Below are positions 9,151-19,427 of a stretch of DNA of 57,678 nt, piece after piece. This stretch comes from Candidatus Alistipes intestinipullorum (GTDB taxonomy: Bacteria; Bacteroidota; Bacteroidia; Bacteroidales; Rikenellaceae). Numbering within the stretch: position 1 is the stretch's first letter; each line of letters begins with the position of its first letter. A program made the position numbers and the translations under genes. Below the pieces are notes generated by a model. That model saw only the letters and a program-made list of their open reading frames with translations. It was not told where the DNA came from and did not search any database. The stretch is from NCBI GenBank assembly GCA_019113885.1, contig DXGO01000068.1, forward strand, positions 1 through 57,678, written 5' to 3'.

Positions 9151-9921
9151 TCAGTCGTAAATCTCGTTCAACAGGCGCGCCAGGCGCAAGCCGCCCCGCA
9201 CAAACTGCTGCTCGATAACCGGGGCGTATTTCGCAACGTAGTCATACGAGATCTTCGTACCTTCAGGCGTCGAGGCATAGACCTCGGAGCAGAGTTCCAG
9301 CGTCTCGCGCATCCAGTCGGCAGGCTCCCCGGAGGCAACCTCTGCGGCTTCCTCCTTCGACAGGCGGTCGATCTCACGCTGCCACTCCGCATAGCTCCAG
9401 CGGTGGGCGGACTCCACAAGCGCCGTGTCCCACACCGAATGGAGGTTCGTCGCATCTCCGAAATAGATAACCGACACGCGGTTCCCGCCCAGGTCGCTCA
9501 GGTGCCCGGCATGCATCGGACAGTGCATGTCGCCGACCAGATGGATCAGCATCCGGAGGTTCAGCGCCTCCTCCGTGGGCGTCAGCCCGCCCGACTTGAG
9601 GCGCGCGACAATCTCGGTGACCGCCTTCAGCACGTCGCCGTCAGGGTTCTTCGGCATGCTCTCCAGCGTCTCCCCCTCGTCGACATTCAGGTAATGCCAC
9701 GTCTTCGTATAGGCGTACTCGGGCGTGTGGCTGGCATTGTCCAGCCAGTTCGAGACGTAGACCGGAGAGTAGCCCTCCAGCACGGCCGCAATACGTTTCG
9801 CGGCACGCTTCGTCAGATGATTTTCGGCCACGTAAGCCGTCACGTCGTGGCCCTTCTGCCCCCAGGCAAGGGCCTCGTGAGCCAGCAGCAGGCTCAGGCA
9901 GACAACAAGAAGTCTCTTCAT
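9151..9921 (-). CDS. Exported S1/P1-type zinc nuclease
   Basis: A 256-residue protein with signal peptide MKRLLVVCLSLLLAHEALA and predicted cleavage just before Trp20. That fits S1/P1 nucleases, in which the mature N-terminal Trp binds zinc. Other zinc-ligand segments visible are WGQKGH, the SNWLD region, TWHYLNV, HLVGDMHCPMH and LHSVWD. The family cuts single-stranded DNA or RNA and some members remove 3'-phosphates. Here it would act in the periplasm or outside the cell to scavenge nucleotides. The gene starts 18 bases after the rho stop on the same strand, so co-transcription with rho is likely. It ends at the bidirectional terminator shared with crcB. Confidence 0.9.
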   Translation of the reverse strand: MKRLLVVCLSLLLAHEALAWGQKGHDVTAYVAENHLTKRAAKRIAAVLEGYSPVYVSNWLDNASHTPEYAYTKTWHYLNVDEGETLESMPKNPDGDVLKAVTEIVARLKSGGLTPTEEALNLRMLIHLVGDMHCPMHAGHLSDLGGNRVSVIYFGDATNLHSVWDTALVESAHRWSYAEWQREIDRLSKEEAAEVASGEPADWMRETLELCSEVYASTPEGTKISYDYVAKYAPVIEQQFVRGGLRLARLLNEIYD

Positions 9922-9939
9922 GGCATTCGTATTCGGCGG

Positions 9940-11664
9940 TTACTGGTTCATCGTGGCAAGGAACTCCTCGTTGGTCTCAGTCATGCCCATCTGTTTCTGG
10001 AGGAATTCCATTGCCTCGACGGGCGTCATGTCCGAAAGGTATTTGCGCAGCACCCACGTGCGGTTCATCACCTCGCGCGGCAGGAGCAGGTCCTCACGCC
10101 GCGTACCCGACGCGATAACGTCGACGGCCGGGTAAACCCGCTTGTTGGCCAGCTTGCGGTCCAGCTGCAGCTCCATGTTGCCCGTTCCCTTGAACTCCTC
10201 AAAGATCACCTCGTCCATCTTCGAGCCCGTGTCGATCAGGGCCGTGGCGATGATCGTCAGCGACCCCTTCTCCTCCGTGTTGCGCGCCGCGCCGAAGAAG
10301 CGCTTCGGCTTGTGGAGGGCGTTGGCGTCGACTCCGCCCGAGAGCACCTTGCCCGAGGCCGGCTGCACGGAGTTGTAGGCACGCGCCAGGCGCGTGATCG
10401 AATCGAGGAAGATCACCACGTCGTGGCCGCACTCGACCATCCGTTTGGCCTTGTCTAGCACCATCTCCGCCACCTTCACGTGGCGCGAGGCCTGCTCATC
10501 GAACGTCGACGCAACGACCTCGGCCTTCACGTTGCGCGCCATCTCGGTCACCTCCTCGGGGCGTTCGTCGATCAGCAGCACGATCATGTAGACCTCCGGG
10601 TGGTTGTCGGCAATGGCGTTGGCAATGGCCTGCAGGAGCATCGTCTTACCGGTCTTGGGCTGTGCCACGATCAGCGCCCGCTGCCCCTTGCCGATCGGCG
10701 AGAAGAGGTCCACGACGCGCGTGGAGAGGTTGTTGTGTCCGTTGCCCGTCAGGCAGAACTTCTCGCTCGGGAACAACGGCGTCATGTATTCGAACTGCAC
10801 GCGGTCGCGAATGAATTCGGGTTTCAGCCCGTTGATCTCGTTCACGCGCACCAGCGGGAAGTACTTCTCGCCCTCTTTCGGCGGGCGGATCGCTCCGTTG
10901 ACCGTATCGCCGGGCTTCAGTCCGAAGAGTTTGATCTGCGACGGCGAGACGTAGATGTCGTCGGGAGAATTGAGGTAGTTGTAGTCCGCCGAACGGAGAA
11001 ATCCGTATCCATCGGGCATCACCTCCAACACGCCCTCGCCCTCGATCTCTCCGGCGAAGTCGTCCTTGGTGATCACCTCCTCCTCACGGTGTTCGTGCGA
11101 TTCCCGCTGCGGTCCGGCTTGCGCCGCCTCCACGGCCGGCGTCGCCTCGGAAGAGGTCTGAGAGGCAGGCAGTGCAGGTTCGACGGCAGATTCGGCAACC
11201 GTCTCGACGGTCTTTGCCGACTTGGGCTTACGGCCGCGGCGCTTGGGAGCCGGTTTGACCGGCTCATCCGCTCCGGCATGTGCCGGTTCTGCCGCGGCCG
11301 CCGGCTCGGAGACAACCGTTTCTGGCTGTGCGACAGGTTCGGATTGCACGGACTGACTGGCCGTGTCCGCCCCTTCGGAGGCTGGATGTTGTGCCGGAGC
11401 CGTCTCAGCGGTTTTCGGCAACCTCGGGCGACGTCCGCGAGGCGCTTTGGCCGGAACAGCGGACGGAGCGGCTGCCGTCTCCGTGACAGTAGCCTGGGCC
11501 TGGGTCGCGTTTTCCGGAACGGTCTCCCCTTCCGAAGAGGAGATGCCCGCAATATCCGCGATCAGGTCGCGTTTTTTTCTCATAACATTTTTAATACCAA
11601 GAGCCTTGGCTATTTCGCGCAATTCGGCGAGGTTTTTCCCCTCCAGCGCTTTCAGATCCTGCAT
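9940..11664 (-). CDS. rho: Transcription termination factor Rho with long disordered insert
   Basis: A 574-residue hexameric RNA helicase that ends transcription. The start at 11664 ([20 protein letters not shown]) begins the Rho N-terminal helical domain; the ATG at 11736 would add 24 unrelated residues. Residues about 45-195 form a low-complexity Ala/Pro/Glu region with basic patches ([20 protein letters not shown]). The RNA-binding OB fold follows ([17 protein letters not shown]), then the ATPase with Walker A AQPKTGKT near residue 335 and Walker [12 protein letters not shown]. coli Rho is about 419 residues, so the extra length is mostly the insert. Such inserts are known in Bacteroidota, and in Bacteroides the insert has been linked to Rho condensate formation. 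The S1/P1 nuclease gene follows. Confidence 0.96.
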   Translation of the reverse strand: MQDLKALEGKNLAELREIAKALGIKNVMRKKRDLIADIAGISSSEGETVPENATQAQATVTETAAAPSAVPAKAPRGRRPRLPKTAETAPAQHPASEGADTASQSVQSEPVAQPETVVSEPAAAAEPAHAGADEPVKPAPKRRGRKPKSAKTVETVAESAVEPALPASQTSSEATPAVEAAQAGPQRESHEHREEEVITKDDFAGEIEGEGVLEVMPDGYGFLRSADYNYLNSPDDIYVSPSQIKLFGLKPGDTVNGAIRPPKEGEKYFPLVRVNEINGLKPEFIRDRVQFEYMTPLFPSEKFCLTGNGHNNLSTRVVDLFSPIGKGQRALIVAQPKTGKTMLLQAIANAIADNHPEVYMIVLLIDERPEEVTEMARNVKAEVVASTFDEQASRHVKVAEMVLDKAKRMVECGHDVVIFLDSITRLARAYNSVQPASGKVLSGGVDANALHKPKRFFGAARNTEEKGSLTIIATALIDTGSKMDEVIFEEFKGTGNMELQLDRKLANKRVYPAVDVIASGTRREDLLLPREVMNRTWVLRKYLSDMTPVEAMEFLQKQMGMTETNEEFLATMNQ

Positions 11665-11733
11665 AAATAGTAAATTTCGATTGCAAGTGATTTCAAAATC
11701 CGGACGGACGCCCGAATCGTAGGAATACGCATG

Positions 11734-11763
11734 CAAAGATAATGCATTATTTTGAAATGCAAA
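11734..11763 (-). promoter_or_regulatory. rho promoter
   Basis: On the minus strand there is an exact -7 box TATCTTTG (complement of 11734-11741) and a TTTG -33 box (complement of 11760-11763), 18 bases apart. This predicts a leader of about 60 bases before the rho start at 11664. Confidence 0.75.
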
Positions 11764-12078
11764 ACAAAAAACACCTCATCGCCCCCTCGGTGACATAGAA
11801 AATCAACGCCCGAAGGCAAAATACCTAATTATAGCGATTGCGGCAAAACGAGATTTACACGACCTTTGTTTCGGAAACAATGAAGCCGTATTTTCAGCCA
11901 TCGCATTGTTTGTATTGTTAATGTTTGTGTGTGAAGAACCCCTTCCTCTCGGTTTCGAAAGGAAGGGGTTTTCGATGATCGGAACCGTATTTTCAGCGCT
12001 GCCCCGGAGCTTCGTATCCTGCGGAAACGGCCCGGGCGGGAACATCTCTGCGCCCTGGTACGGTATCTCGCCCCGATG
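11764..12078. other. Intergenic region between rho and glpF, no convincing gene
   Basis: About 315 bases without a supported protein gene; open frames here are short and unlike any family. It holds a strong hairpin at 11937-11970. It also holds a 13-base direct repeat CCGTATTTTCAGC at 11886-11898 and 11985-11997, which flanks the hairpin. A plus-strand small RNA of about 100 bases ending at the hairpin is possible but unproven. Confidence 0.5.
11937..11972 (+). terminator. Strong hairpin with short T run
   Basis: An 11-bp perfect stem (AACCCCTTCCT at 11937-11947 with AGGAAGGGGTT at 11960-11970) is followed by TT on the plus strand, giving four T at 11969-11972. It could end an unknown plus-strand transcript. 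It could also act as the minus-strand end of the glpKF operon, about 110 bases past the glpF stop, where the T run is poorer. Confidence 0.6.
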
Positions 12079-12819
12079 TCAGAATGCGTAGATGCAGACA
12101 TAGGCGCAGGCCGCAGCCAAACCTCCCAACAGCGGTCCGGCGACCGGCACCCACGAGTACCCCCAGCCACTCGGGCCCTTGCCCTTGATCGGGAGGATGG
12201 CATGCGCAATACGCGGCGGAAGGTCCCGCGCCGGGTTGATCGCATACCCCGTCGTGCCGCCCAGCGACATGCCGATGGCCATGATCAGCATCGTCACAGG
12301 GAAGCTCCCCAGGCTGCCCATCCCGATCTCGGGCGTGTTCTGCTCATTGCCAATGGCCAGAATCACAAATACCAGCAGGAACGTCCCGAGAAACTCGCAG
12401 AAAAGATTCCGCGGGCGGTTCATGATAGCCGGCATCGTGCAGAAAACCCCGAGTTTAGCGGACGCATCGTCCGTCACGTCGAAATGGTCCTTATAATAAA
12501 GATAGACCAGCACCGCACCGCAGAAGCCTCCAGCCAGCTGGGCAACGATGTACCCCGGGACATAACCCCAGGGGAATGTCCCGGCGGCCGCAAGGCCGAG
12601 CGATACGGCCGGATTGAGGTGCGCCCCCGAATAGGGCCCGGCGATCAGCACGCCGCACATCACGGCAAAACCCCAAGCCATCGTGATGACGACCCAGCCG
12701 CCATTCTCCCCTTTGGACTTTTTCAAAGCGTTCGAAGCAACGACTCCGTCGCCCAACAGGACGAGAACCATCGTCCCGACAAACTCGAACACACATTTGG
12801 TAAACAGGGAAATCTCCAT
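12079..12819 (-). CDS. glpF: Glycerol facilitator, aquaporin family
   Basis: A 246-residue major intrinsic protein that lets glycerol cross the inner membrane. Two pore motifs are present, HLNPAVSLG and INPARDLPPR. The Asp after NPAR in the second motif is the usual mark of glycerol-conducting members rather than water-only channels. Six membrane helices are visible (for example TMVLVLLGDGVVA and FLGTFLLVFVILAIG). The gene starts 11 bases after the glpK stop on the same strand, so glpK and glpF form one operon and glycerol is trapped as glycerol-3-phosphate on entry. An N-terminal Lys-rich loop (KKSKGENGG) is typical of Bacteroidota members. Confidence 0.93.
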   Translation of the reverse strand: MEISLFTKCVFEFVGTMVLVLLGDGVVASNALKKSKGENGGWVVITMAWGFAVMCGVLIAGPYSGAHLNPAVSLGLAAAGTFPWGYVPGYIVAQLAGGFCGAVLVYLYYKDHFDVTDDASAKLGVFCTMPAIMNRPRNLFCEFLGTFLLVFVILAIGNEQNTPEIGMGSLGSFPVTMLIMAIGMSLGGTTGYAINPARDLPPRIAHAILPIKGKGPSGWGYSWVPVAGPLLGGLAAACAYVCIYAF

Positions 12820-12830
12820 GGGACAAGATT

Positions 12831-14324
12831 TTAGAAAGTTCCATCATGCAATACCCGCCGTACGGCATCCTTCCATCCGGCAACCGAAGCCTCAACGGCG
12901 GAACGTTCCGCTGTCGGGTCAAAAACCGAGTCGGCCTGCCACTGGCGGCGGATTTCGTCGATATTGCTCCAGTACCCGACGGCCAAACCCGCCAGATAGG
13001 CCGCACCCAGCGCCGTGGTCTCCGTCACGCGCGGACGGATCACCTTCGTGCCGAGCAGGTCAGCCTGGAACTGCATCAACAGGTTGTTGCGGGCCGCACC
13101 CCCGTCGACCTTCAACTCTTTGAGCGCAATGCCCGAGTCGCGCTGCATGGCCCCAACGATGTCATAGGTCTGGTAGGCGATCCCCTCGAGCGCCGCACGC
13201 GCGATATGCGCCGCCGTCGTGCCGCGGCTGATGCCGCTGATGGCCCCACGCGCATACTGGTCCCAATAAGGAGCTGCCAGCCCGGTCAGTGCCGGAACGA
13301 AATAGACGCCTCCCGCGTCGGGAACCGTCGCGGCAAGCGCCTCGACCTCCGACGACGAGCGGATGATGCCCAACCCGTCGCGCAGCCACTGCACGACCGA
13401 TCCGCCGACAAAAATACTCCCCTCGAGGGCATAGTCGACCCGATCACCGATTTTCCAGGCCACCGTGGTCAGGAGATTGTTCTGCGAAAGAATGGGACGG
13501 TCCCCACTGTTCATCAGCAGGAAACAACCCGTCCCGTAGGTATTCTTGACCGATCCCGGCTCGACGCACATCTGCCCGAACAACGCCGCCTGCTGGTCGC
13601 CCGCAACCCCTGCAATGGGGACCTTGTGGGCAAAAATCGTAGTCTTCGTGGCGCCGTAGACCTCGCTCGACGACCGCACCTCGGGCATCATCGACAACGG
13701 AATATCGAAAAGCCGCAACAGATCCTCGTCCCACTGCAGCGTATGGATGTTGAACAGCATCGTCCGCGAAGCGTTGCTCACGTCGGTCACATGCACCTCG
13801 CCACGCGTCAACCGCCAGATAAGCCATGTGTCGACCGTACCGAAGAGCAATTTGCCCTTCTCTGCCCGGGCACGGGCTCCGGGGACATTGTCGAGAATCC
13901 ACTTGATCTTCGTGGCGCTGAAATAGGCGTCGACAATCAGGCCGGTTTTCGAGCGGATGAACTCCGTCTGCCCTTCGGCCTTCAAGCGATCGCAGTACTC
14001 CGAGGTCCGGCGGTCCTGCCACACGATCGCATTGTAGATCGGTTCCTCGGTCTCCGAGTCCCAGACGATCGTCGTTTCGCGCTGGTTGGTGATGCCGATG
14101 CCGGCGATGTTCAGTCCGTTGATATCGATGGCCGTGATCGCCTCGGCGATGACCGATGCCTGTGAAGCCCATATTTCATGGGGGTTGTGCTCGACCCATC
14201 CGGGTTTGGGGAAATACTGGGTAAATTCCCGCTGGGCCATCGAGCGGATTTCGCCCCGACGGTCGAAAATGATCGCACGCGAGCTGCTCGTGCCTTGATC
14301 CAAAGACAAGATGTATTGATCCAT
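12831..14324 (-). CDS. glpK: Glycerol kinase
   Basis: A 497-residue FGGY-family kinase that phosphorylates glycerol to glycerol-3-phosphate; the length is normal for GlpK. Motifs include the N-terminal phosphate loop [15 protein letters not shown], the substrate segment [46 protein letters not shown] and the C-terminal [20 protein letters not shown]. It is the first gene of the glpK-glpF operon and has a clear promoter about 85 bases upstream. Nothing looks broken. Confidence 0.96.
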   Translation of the reverse strand: MDQYILSLDQGTSSSRAIIFDRRGEIRSMAQREFTQYFPKPGWVEHNPHEIWASQASVIAEAITAIDINGLNIAGIGITNQRETTIVWDSETEEPIYNAIVWQDRRTSEYCDRLKAEGQTEFIRSKTGLIVDAYFSATKIKWILDNVPGARARAEKGKLLFGTVDTWLIWRLTRGEVHVTDVSNASRTMLFNIHTLQWDEDLLRLFDIPLSMMPEVRSSSEVYGATKTTIFAHKVPIAGVAGDQQAALFGQMCVEPGSVKNTYGTGCFLLMNSGDRPILSQNNLLTTVAWKIGDRVDYALEGSIFVGGSVVQWLRDGLGIIRSSSEVEALAATVPDAGGVYFVPALTGLAAPYWDQYARGAISGISRGTTAAHIARAALEGIAYQTYDIVGAMQRDSGIALKELKVDGGAARNNLLMQFQADLLGTKVIRPRVTETTALGAAYLAGLAVGYWSNIDEIRRQWQADSVFDPTAERSAVEASVAGWKDAVRRVLHDGTF

Positions 14325-14408
14325 AAAAGGTTTGTATTTAGGCTGTCAGGTTGTATTTCCGGCACGCGGAATCGGGTAAAGCCGAAAGCCGCGGAACCGG
14401 ATGTCCTA

Positions 14409-14439
14409 CAAAATTACGATATTTTTTTCGAAACACAAA
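14409..14439 (-). promoter_or_regulatory. glpKF promoter
   Basis: The minus strand carries TAATTTTG (complement of 14409-14416), an exact TAnnTTTG -7 box, and TTTG (complement of 14436-14439) 19 bases upstream. Transcription should start near 14402, leaving a leader of about 78 bases before glpK. The surrounding 14325-14681 stretch has no gene; it is AT-rich and holds the divergent promoters of glpK and tamB. Confidence 0.8.
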
Positions 14440-14588
14440 ACGAAAGAATAAGTTTTTATTCGAAATACCAAAAGTTTCGATACGAATCCTTGGCAGCCGA
14501 CAGAAAACACATCTGAAACATAGAACCAAAATCTCGGTTCATCCCGCGGGTTTCGCTCCTGATCGGAATCAGTTTGGAAGATTTTTTG

Positions 14589-14596
14589 TATCTTTC
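14589..14596 (+). promoter_or_regulatory. Possible -7 box of tamB
   Basis: TATCTTTC is one base off TAnnTTTG and lies 86 bases before the tamB start. A TTTG at 14573-14576 is closer than the usual spacing, so confidence is modest. Confidence 0.35.
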
Positions 14597-14681
14597 GTTC
14601 TGGATTCTGCCACCATCCGCACGGAAATATCGAACTTCGACCTCCCCGAACGGAACCCGAAGCCGGATCACGCTTTTCTGA

Positions 14682-17600
14682 ATGCTGAAAAAAATACTCA
14701 AATATACGGTCCGCACGCTGATCGTCCTCCTGTTGCTGCCGTTCCTGGTCGGAGCGCTGCTCTACATTCCTGGAGTGCAGAACTTCATCCGCCGGCAGGC
14801 CGAAATCCAGGTAGAACGACACCTCGGCATGGAACTCTCGATCGGACGAATCCGGCTCTCCTTCCCCCTGCGGCTCGTCATCACCGAAACCATGCTTCGC
14901 GAACAGCACGACACCCTGTTGCAATGCGGAAGGTTCGCCCTCGACGTCGACCCGCTGCCGCTGCTCCGCCGGCAGGTCGACGTCCGCAAGCTGCAGGTCG
15001 AGGAAACCAGGCTCAACTACCGGGACTCGATCTCGGGAATGTCCGTAAGCGGGTCGATCGGCAGCCTCACGTTGCGCACAAACCGCATCGACCTCGCCAC
15101 CCGGGAGATCGACCTCCGGGAAATCGACCTTTCACAAAGCACGATCGACCTCACCCTCGGCGCCTCCACGACCTCGGAGGCGCCCGATACGACAACGGCA
15201 CCCGCCACATGGAGAATCGGCCTCGGAAGGCTCGACATCGGGGATACCGACGTCGCGCTGCGCCTCGAGCCCGGACCAACGGAGATCGACGTGCATCTGA
15301 CACGGGCTGCCGCCGAGGAGTGCAACATCGACATGGGACTGTCCACAGTCGGCGTCGGGAAGCTGCTGCTCGACCGCGGCGCATACGCCTACCGGACCGC
15401 ACCAACCGTCGCAACAGGCACATCGGGAGCCGACAACCCGGCCGGGAATGCCCGGGCAGCCGGAGTATCCGAACAGCCACTGCCGGCCGACGAGGCTTCC
15501 TCCGCAGTCCCATGGGACATCCGCGTCGAGCGGATCGAACTCATCGACAACAGGGTCGAATATACACAGTCCGGGCACCGTCCGGCCGAAGGGTTCGACC
15601 CCGCGGCCATCGAACTCGCCGGGCTCAGCCTGGTCGTCGACTCGCTCCATTCGCAGGGCAGTCGGCTCGCAATGCGCATTGCCAGTCTGCAATTCGTCGA
15701 ACGGTCCGGGTTCGCGGTCAACGACCTGTGCGCAGGATTCTCGATGGGTCCCGACAGCATACGACTCGACGGATTGCGCATCACAACACCGAAATCGGAG
15801 TTCCGGGCCGACATGTATGCCGGGGCATCCCTGCTCGACATCTCCCCCTCGGCCCCGATCGAGGCCGAACTGGCCGCCGATGCAAGCATCGAAGAGCTGG
15901 CGCTGTTCGCACCCGCCCTCGCGCACCCCGCCTTGCAGGGGCTGCGGCTGCGGTTGGTGATGAACGCTTCAGGGCGACTCGCAGACATCGATCCGCTGAA
16001 CCTCGAAATCGCGTCACCCGGGCATCTGCGGCTGACGGCCTCCGGATCAGCCAGGAACCTCCCGGACATGGACCGCGCCGAGGTCACCGTCCGATTCGGA
16101 GGTTTGCTTCGCCAGTTGGGGTTCCTCGAAGCGATGCTGCCCGACACGGCCCTGCGCCGCCGGATCGAACTCCCCGCATACATAGGCTTGCAAGGTCATG
16201 CGGGACTCAATCGAGGAACGTATGCCTTGCAGAGCTCCTTGGAGATGAATCCCGGGGCGCTATCGGTTGACGCGGCGTTCAATCCGGCGACCGAACGTTA
16301 TCGGGCCGAAGTGACGATCGACTCACTCCCGTTGGGCGACCTCCTGCCCCACGATTCGTTGGGTAGCACCGATGTGCGCATCGACGTGCGGGGACGCGGT
16401 TTCGACCCGTTGTCCGCTCGAACCGAAGCACATCTCGAAACCGACATCGGGCACCTTCCTTTCCGCGGGCACGATTTCGGAGGCATTGCGCTGGAGGCCG
16501 CGTTGGAACAAGGGGCCCTCAGTGGCCGGTTGATCGACCGGGACACGGCCCTGCGAATGGAACTCGCCCTCGACGGTTCGCTCTCCGAAGAACGGCAGCA
16601 GATCGCCGTCCGCGGCACCGTCGAGGGATTCGACCTCGCGGTACTCGGCGTAACGCCCGATTCGATCGGAGGTTCCTTTACGATTGATGCGCTGGCCGGC
16701 CGCACCGCAACGGACAGCCTCGCGGCACGAATCGATTTCGACCGGATCAACCTCTACGGCCCGCAGGGCGAGAGCCCGATCCGTCCGACCGGCGCATCCT
16801 TCTCGACCGCACCCTCGGGAACACGCGCCAGTCTCCGTTCGGGAGACCTCTCCCTGGCGTTCGAGAGCCCCGCGCCGCTCGATTCGCTCACCGCAGCCAT
16901 GGGGCACACCATCGACTCCCTGCGGCAGCAGATCGGCTCCCGGGGACTCGACATGGAACAACTGCAGCCGCTGTTGCCCGGCTTCCGGCTGCGGGGCAAG
17001 GCCGGGTCGGAGAACATCGTGAACAACTTCCTGCGTACGAAGCAGTTGTCGTTCGAGAAGATGCTCATCGACGCGGGCAACGGGCCCGGGTATCCCCTGG
17101 CGTTCGACCTGCGGATCAACGGACTCGCAGCCGCCAGCTTCACCCTCGACACCCTCGCGGCAGGGATTGCCCGCCGCGGGCAGGGACTGGAGGCGTCGCT
17201 GCGAGCGGTCGACAGGGCCGCGCATTCGGACAGCGTAGCGCGTACCTCGCTGGAGACCTCTGTGGCCCTCCGCACGGCCCGCATCATGCTGCGCCGCGAT
17301 GCCCCCGGCGAAGTACCCGTCCGCTTCGGGACAGAGGCCGCATGGAATGAAAACGAGGTGACCGTGCGCGTGCTTCCCGACCTCGGCTCGTGGCAGGTCA
17401 ATCCCGAAAATTTCCTCACCTACGACTTCGACCGCACGATCCGCGCCGACCTCGACATCACGCGCGGCGCACAACGCTTCGCGCTCCACACCGTCGAACT
17501 GCCCGACTTACCCGGGGCCATACGCCTCGACATCGCAGGAATCGACATCGCCCGTACCCTCCGGATTCTGCCCTCGGCACCGCCCCTCGGCGGACGGCTC

Positions 17601-19427
17601 GGAACCGGCATCACGTTCGGCATGTCGCCCGACAGCCTGAGCCTCCGCGCAACGGTGGCGGTCGACAGCCTGAGTTACGACGGCGAACGTTTCGGGGACA
17701 TTGCGCTCCATGCCGGCTACGACCGCGGGCGCGGACACAAGGGCAGTGTGAAGTTCTCGATCGACGACGCCGAAGTCCTCGCCGTCGAAGGCGCCTACCG
17801 TATCGGGGAGCCGCAGCCGCTCGATGTCGTCGGGGCGATCAACGATCTCCCGCTCCAACGGCTCAACGTCTTCCTGCCCCAGGAGATGCTGCGCCTCGCG
17901 GGAACGCTCGGCGGACGGATACAGGTCGGGGGATCGCCCGACAAACCGCTCTTCGACGGTGACATCCGCCTGGCGAAAACCGAAATACGCGTGCCGATGA
18001 TCGGCACGTCGTTCCGCATCCCGGCCGACACCATCCGGCTGACGGGAAATCGCGTCGACTTCGGCGACTTCGCCATCCTCCCGCCCAACAACAACCCGCT
18101 CACGATCTCCGGGGCCATCGATTTCGCAGACCTCGGGCATCCGGCGGCCGACCTCCGCATCCGCACCCGGAACTTCCAGTTCCTCAACGTCGCACGCCGC
18201 GAACGGACCGCCGTCTACGGCTCCGGGTTCCTCAACCTCGACGCCTCGGCTCGCGGCCCGCTCGACGAAATGGTCGTTCGCGGAAACGTCGCCCTGCTCC
18301 GCGGTACGGAGATCAACTACGTCATGCAGGATGCCCCCACGGAGATCGAACAGCAGTCGCAGGATGTCGTCTCGTTCGTCTCGTTCGACGAAGAGGATGC
18401 CGCAACACCCGCAGCATCCGCCGCCAGCCTCCGTATCGGCGGGCTCGACCTGCTCTTCAACATCGACATCAGCGAGGATGTCTCGATGGGCGTAGACCTC
18501 TCCGCCGACGGCAGCAACCGTATCGACCTGCGCGGCGGAGGGAACCTCTCCTATGCTATGAACCCCCTGGGCGACATCGCCTTCTCAGGGAAATACACTC
18601 TCTCGGGCGGTACGGTACGCTACAACCCGCCGGTCATCTCCCAGAAGGTATTCGCCATACGCCCCGGCAGCTATGTCGAGTGGACCGGAAATATCGCCGA
18701 CCCGTCGTTCGACATCACCGCCGTGGAGACCGTGCGCGCCAATGTCACCTCGGACGACAACCAATCCCGGCCGGTCAATTTCGAAATCTCGGTCAACATC
18801 CGGAATTCGCTCAACGACCTGGCCGTGTCGTTCGGACTCGCAGCCCCCGAGGACCTCACGATGCAGAACCAGCTGCAGTCGCTCACCGAGCAGCAGCGCG
18901 CCATGCAGGCCATGAACCTGCTCATATACAACACCTACACCGGGCCAGGAACCACAGCAAAGGTCAATACCGAAAACCCGCTCAACGCATTCGTGCAGAA
19001 GGAACTCAATCAATGGGCACAAAATTCGCTCAGGGGCGTGGACCTCAGTTTCGGAATCGATTCCTACGACCAGACCGACCCCAACGGAGCACGCACCGAC
19101 TACTCGTACCGGCTCTCGAAAAAACTCTTCGGGAACCGCGTGCAGATCAGCATCGGCGGAAAGTTCAGCACCGGAACCGACCCGTCGGAGAACCTCAAGG
19201 AAAACATGATCGACGACATCTCGCTCGAGTACCTGCTCACCAAACGCGGCAACATGCTCGTGCGGCTCTTCCGCCACACGGGTTACGAAAGCATCCTTGA
19301 GGGAGAAATCACCGAGACCGGCGTGGGATTCATCATCCGCAAGAAGATGTCGCGCCTCGGAGACCTTTTCCGCTCGCAACGGCGTCAGGAGAAAAAAGCC
19401 ACAACCAATGAGACCGACACGCATTGA
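14682..19427 (+). CDS. tamB: TamB-family envelope-spanning protein (DUF490 C-terminus)
   Basis: A 1581-residue protein with one N-terminal membrane anchor (about residues 8-30, TVRTLIVLLLLPFLVGALLY). A very long region of repeated beta-rich segments follows, for example repeated GxLxGxI and 'LRIGGLDLLF' patterns. The C-terminal TamB domain contains LSGGTVRYNPPVISQKVFAI, WTGNIADP and LFGNRVQISIGGKFS. TamB-like (AsmA/VPS13-like) proteins form a hydrophobic groove between inner and outer membrane. They are implicated in lipid transport and, with TamA, in outer membrane protein insertion. The downstream gene starts 20 bases before this stop in another frame, so the two are translationally coupled. 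That gene encodes the TamA-like partner. Confidence 0.92.
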   Translation: MLKKILKYTVRTLIVLLLLPFLVGALLYIPGVQNFIRRQAEIQVERHLGMELSIGRIRLSFPLRLVITETMLREQHDTLLQCGRFALDVDPLPLLRRQVDVRKLQVEETRLNYRDSISGMSVSGSIGSLTLRTNRIDLATREIDLREIDLSQSTIDLTLGASTTSEAPDTTTAPATWRIGLGRLDIGDTDVALRLEPGPTEIDVHLTRAAAEECNIDMGLSTVGVGKLLLDRGAYAYRTAPTVATGTSGADNPAGNARAAGVSEQPLPADEASSAVPWDIRVERIELIDNRVEYTQSGHRPAEGFDPAAIELAGLSLVVDSLHSQGSRLAMRIASLQFVERSGFAVNDLCAGFSMGPDSIRLDGLRITTPKSEFRADMYAGASLLDISPSAPIEAELAADASIEELALFAPALAHPALQGLRLRLVMNASGRLADIDPLNLEIASPGHLRLTASGSARNLPDMDRAEVTVRFGGLLRQLGFLEAMLPDTALRRRIELPAYIGLQGHAGLNRGTYALQSSLEMNPGALSVDAAFNPATERYRAEVTIDSLPLGDLLPHDSLGSTDVRIDVRGRGFDPLSARTEAHLETDIGHLPFRGHDFGGIALEAALEQGALSGRLIDRDTALRMELALDGSLSEERQQIAVRGTVEGFDLAVLGVTPDSIGGSFTIDALAGRTATDSLAARIDFDRINLYGPQGESPIRPTGASFSTAPSGTRASLRSGDLSLAFESPAPLDSLTAAMGHTIDSLRQQIGSRGLDMEQLQPLLPGFRLRGKAGSENIVNNFLRTKQLSFEKMLIDAGNGPGYPLAFDLRINGLAAASFTLDTLAAGIARRGQGLEASLRAVDRAAHSDSVARTSLETSVALRTARIMLRRDAPGEVPVRFGTEAAWNENEVTVRVLPDLGSWQVNPENFLTYDFDRTIRADLDITRGAQRFALHTVELPDLPGAIRLDIAGIDIARTLRILPSAPPLGGRLGTGITFGMSPDSLSLRATVAVDSLSYDGERFGDIALHAGYDRGRGHKGSVKFSIDDAEVLAVEGAYRIGEPQPLDVVGAINDLPLQRLNVFLPQEMLRLAGTLGGRIQVGGSPDKPLFDGDIRLAKTEIRVPMIGTSFRIPADTIRLTGNRVDFGDFAILPPNNNPLTISGAIDFADLGHPAADLRIRTRNFQFLNVARRERTAVYGSGFLNLDASARGPLDEMVVRGNVALLRGTEINYVMQDAPTEIEQQSQDVVSFVSFDEEDAATPAASAASLRIGGLDLLFNIDISEDVSMGVDLSADGSNRIDLRGGGNLSYAMNPLGDIAFSGKYTLSGGTVRYNPPVISQKVFAIRPGSYVEWTGNIADPSFDITAVETVRANVTSDDNQSRPVNFEISVNIRNSLNDLAVSFGLAAPEDLTMQNQLQSLTEQQRAMQAMNLLIYNTYTGPGTTAKVNTENPLNAFVQKELNQWAQNSLRGVDLSFGIDSYDQTDPNGARTDYSYRLSKKLFGNRVQISIGGKFSTGTDPSENLKENMIDDISLEYLLTKRGNMLVRLFRHTGYESILEGEITETGVGFIIRKKMSRLGDLFRSQRRQEKKATTNETDTH

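Noticed and set aside
14351..16270. A 639-codon plus-strand frame overlapping the 5' half of tamB
   Set aside because: Arg/Pro/His-rich out-of-frame translation of tamB; begins in the glpK promoter region and has no domain.
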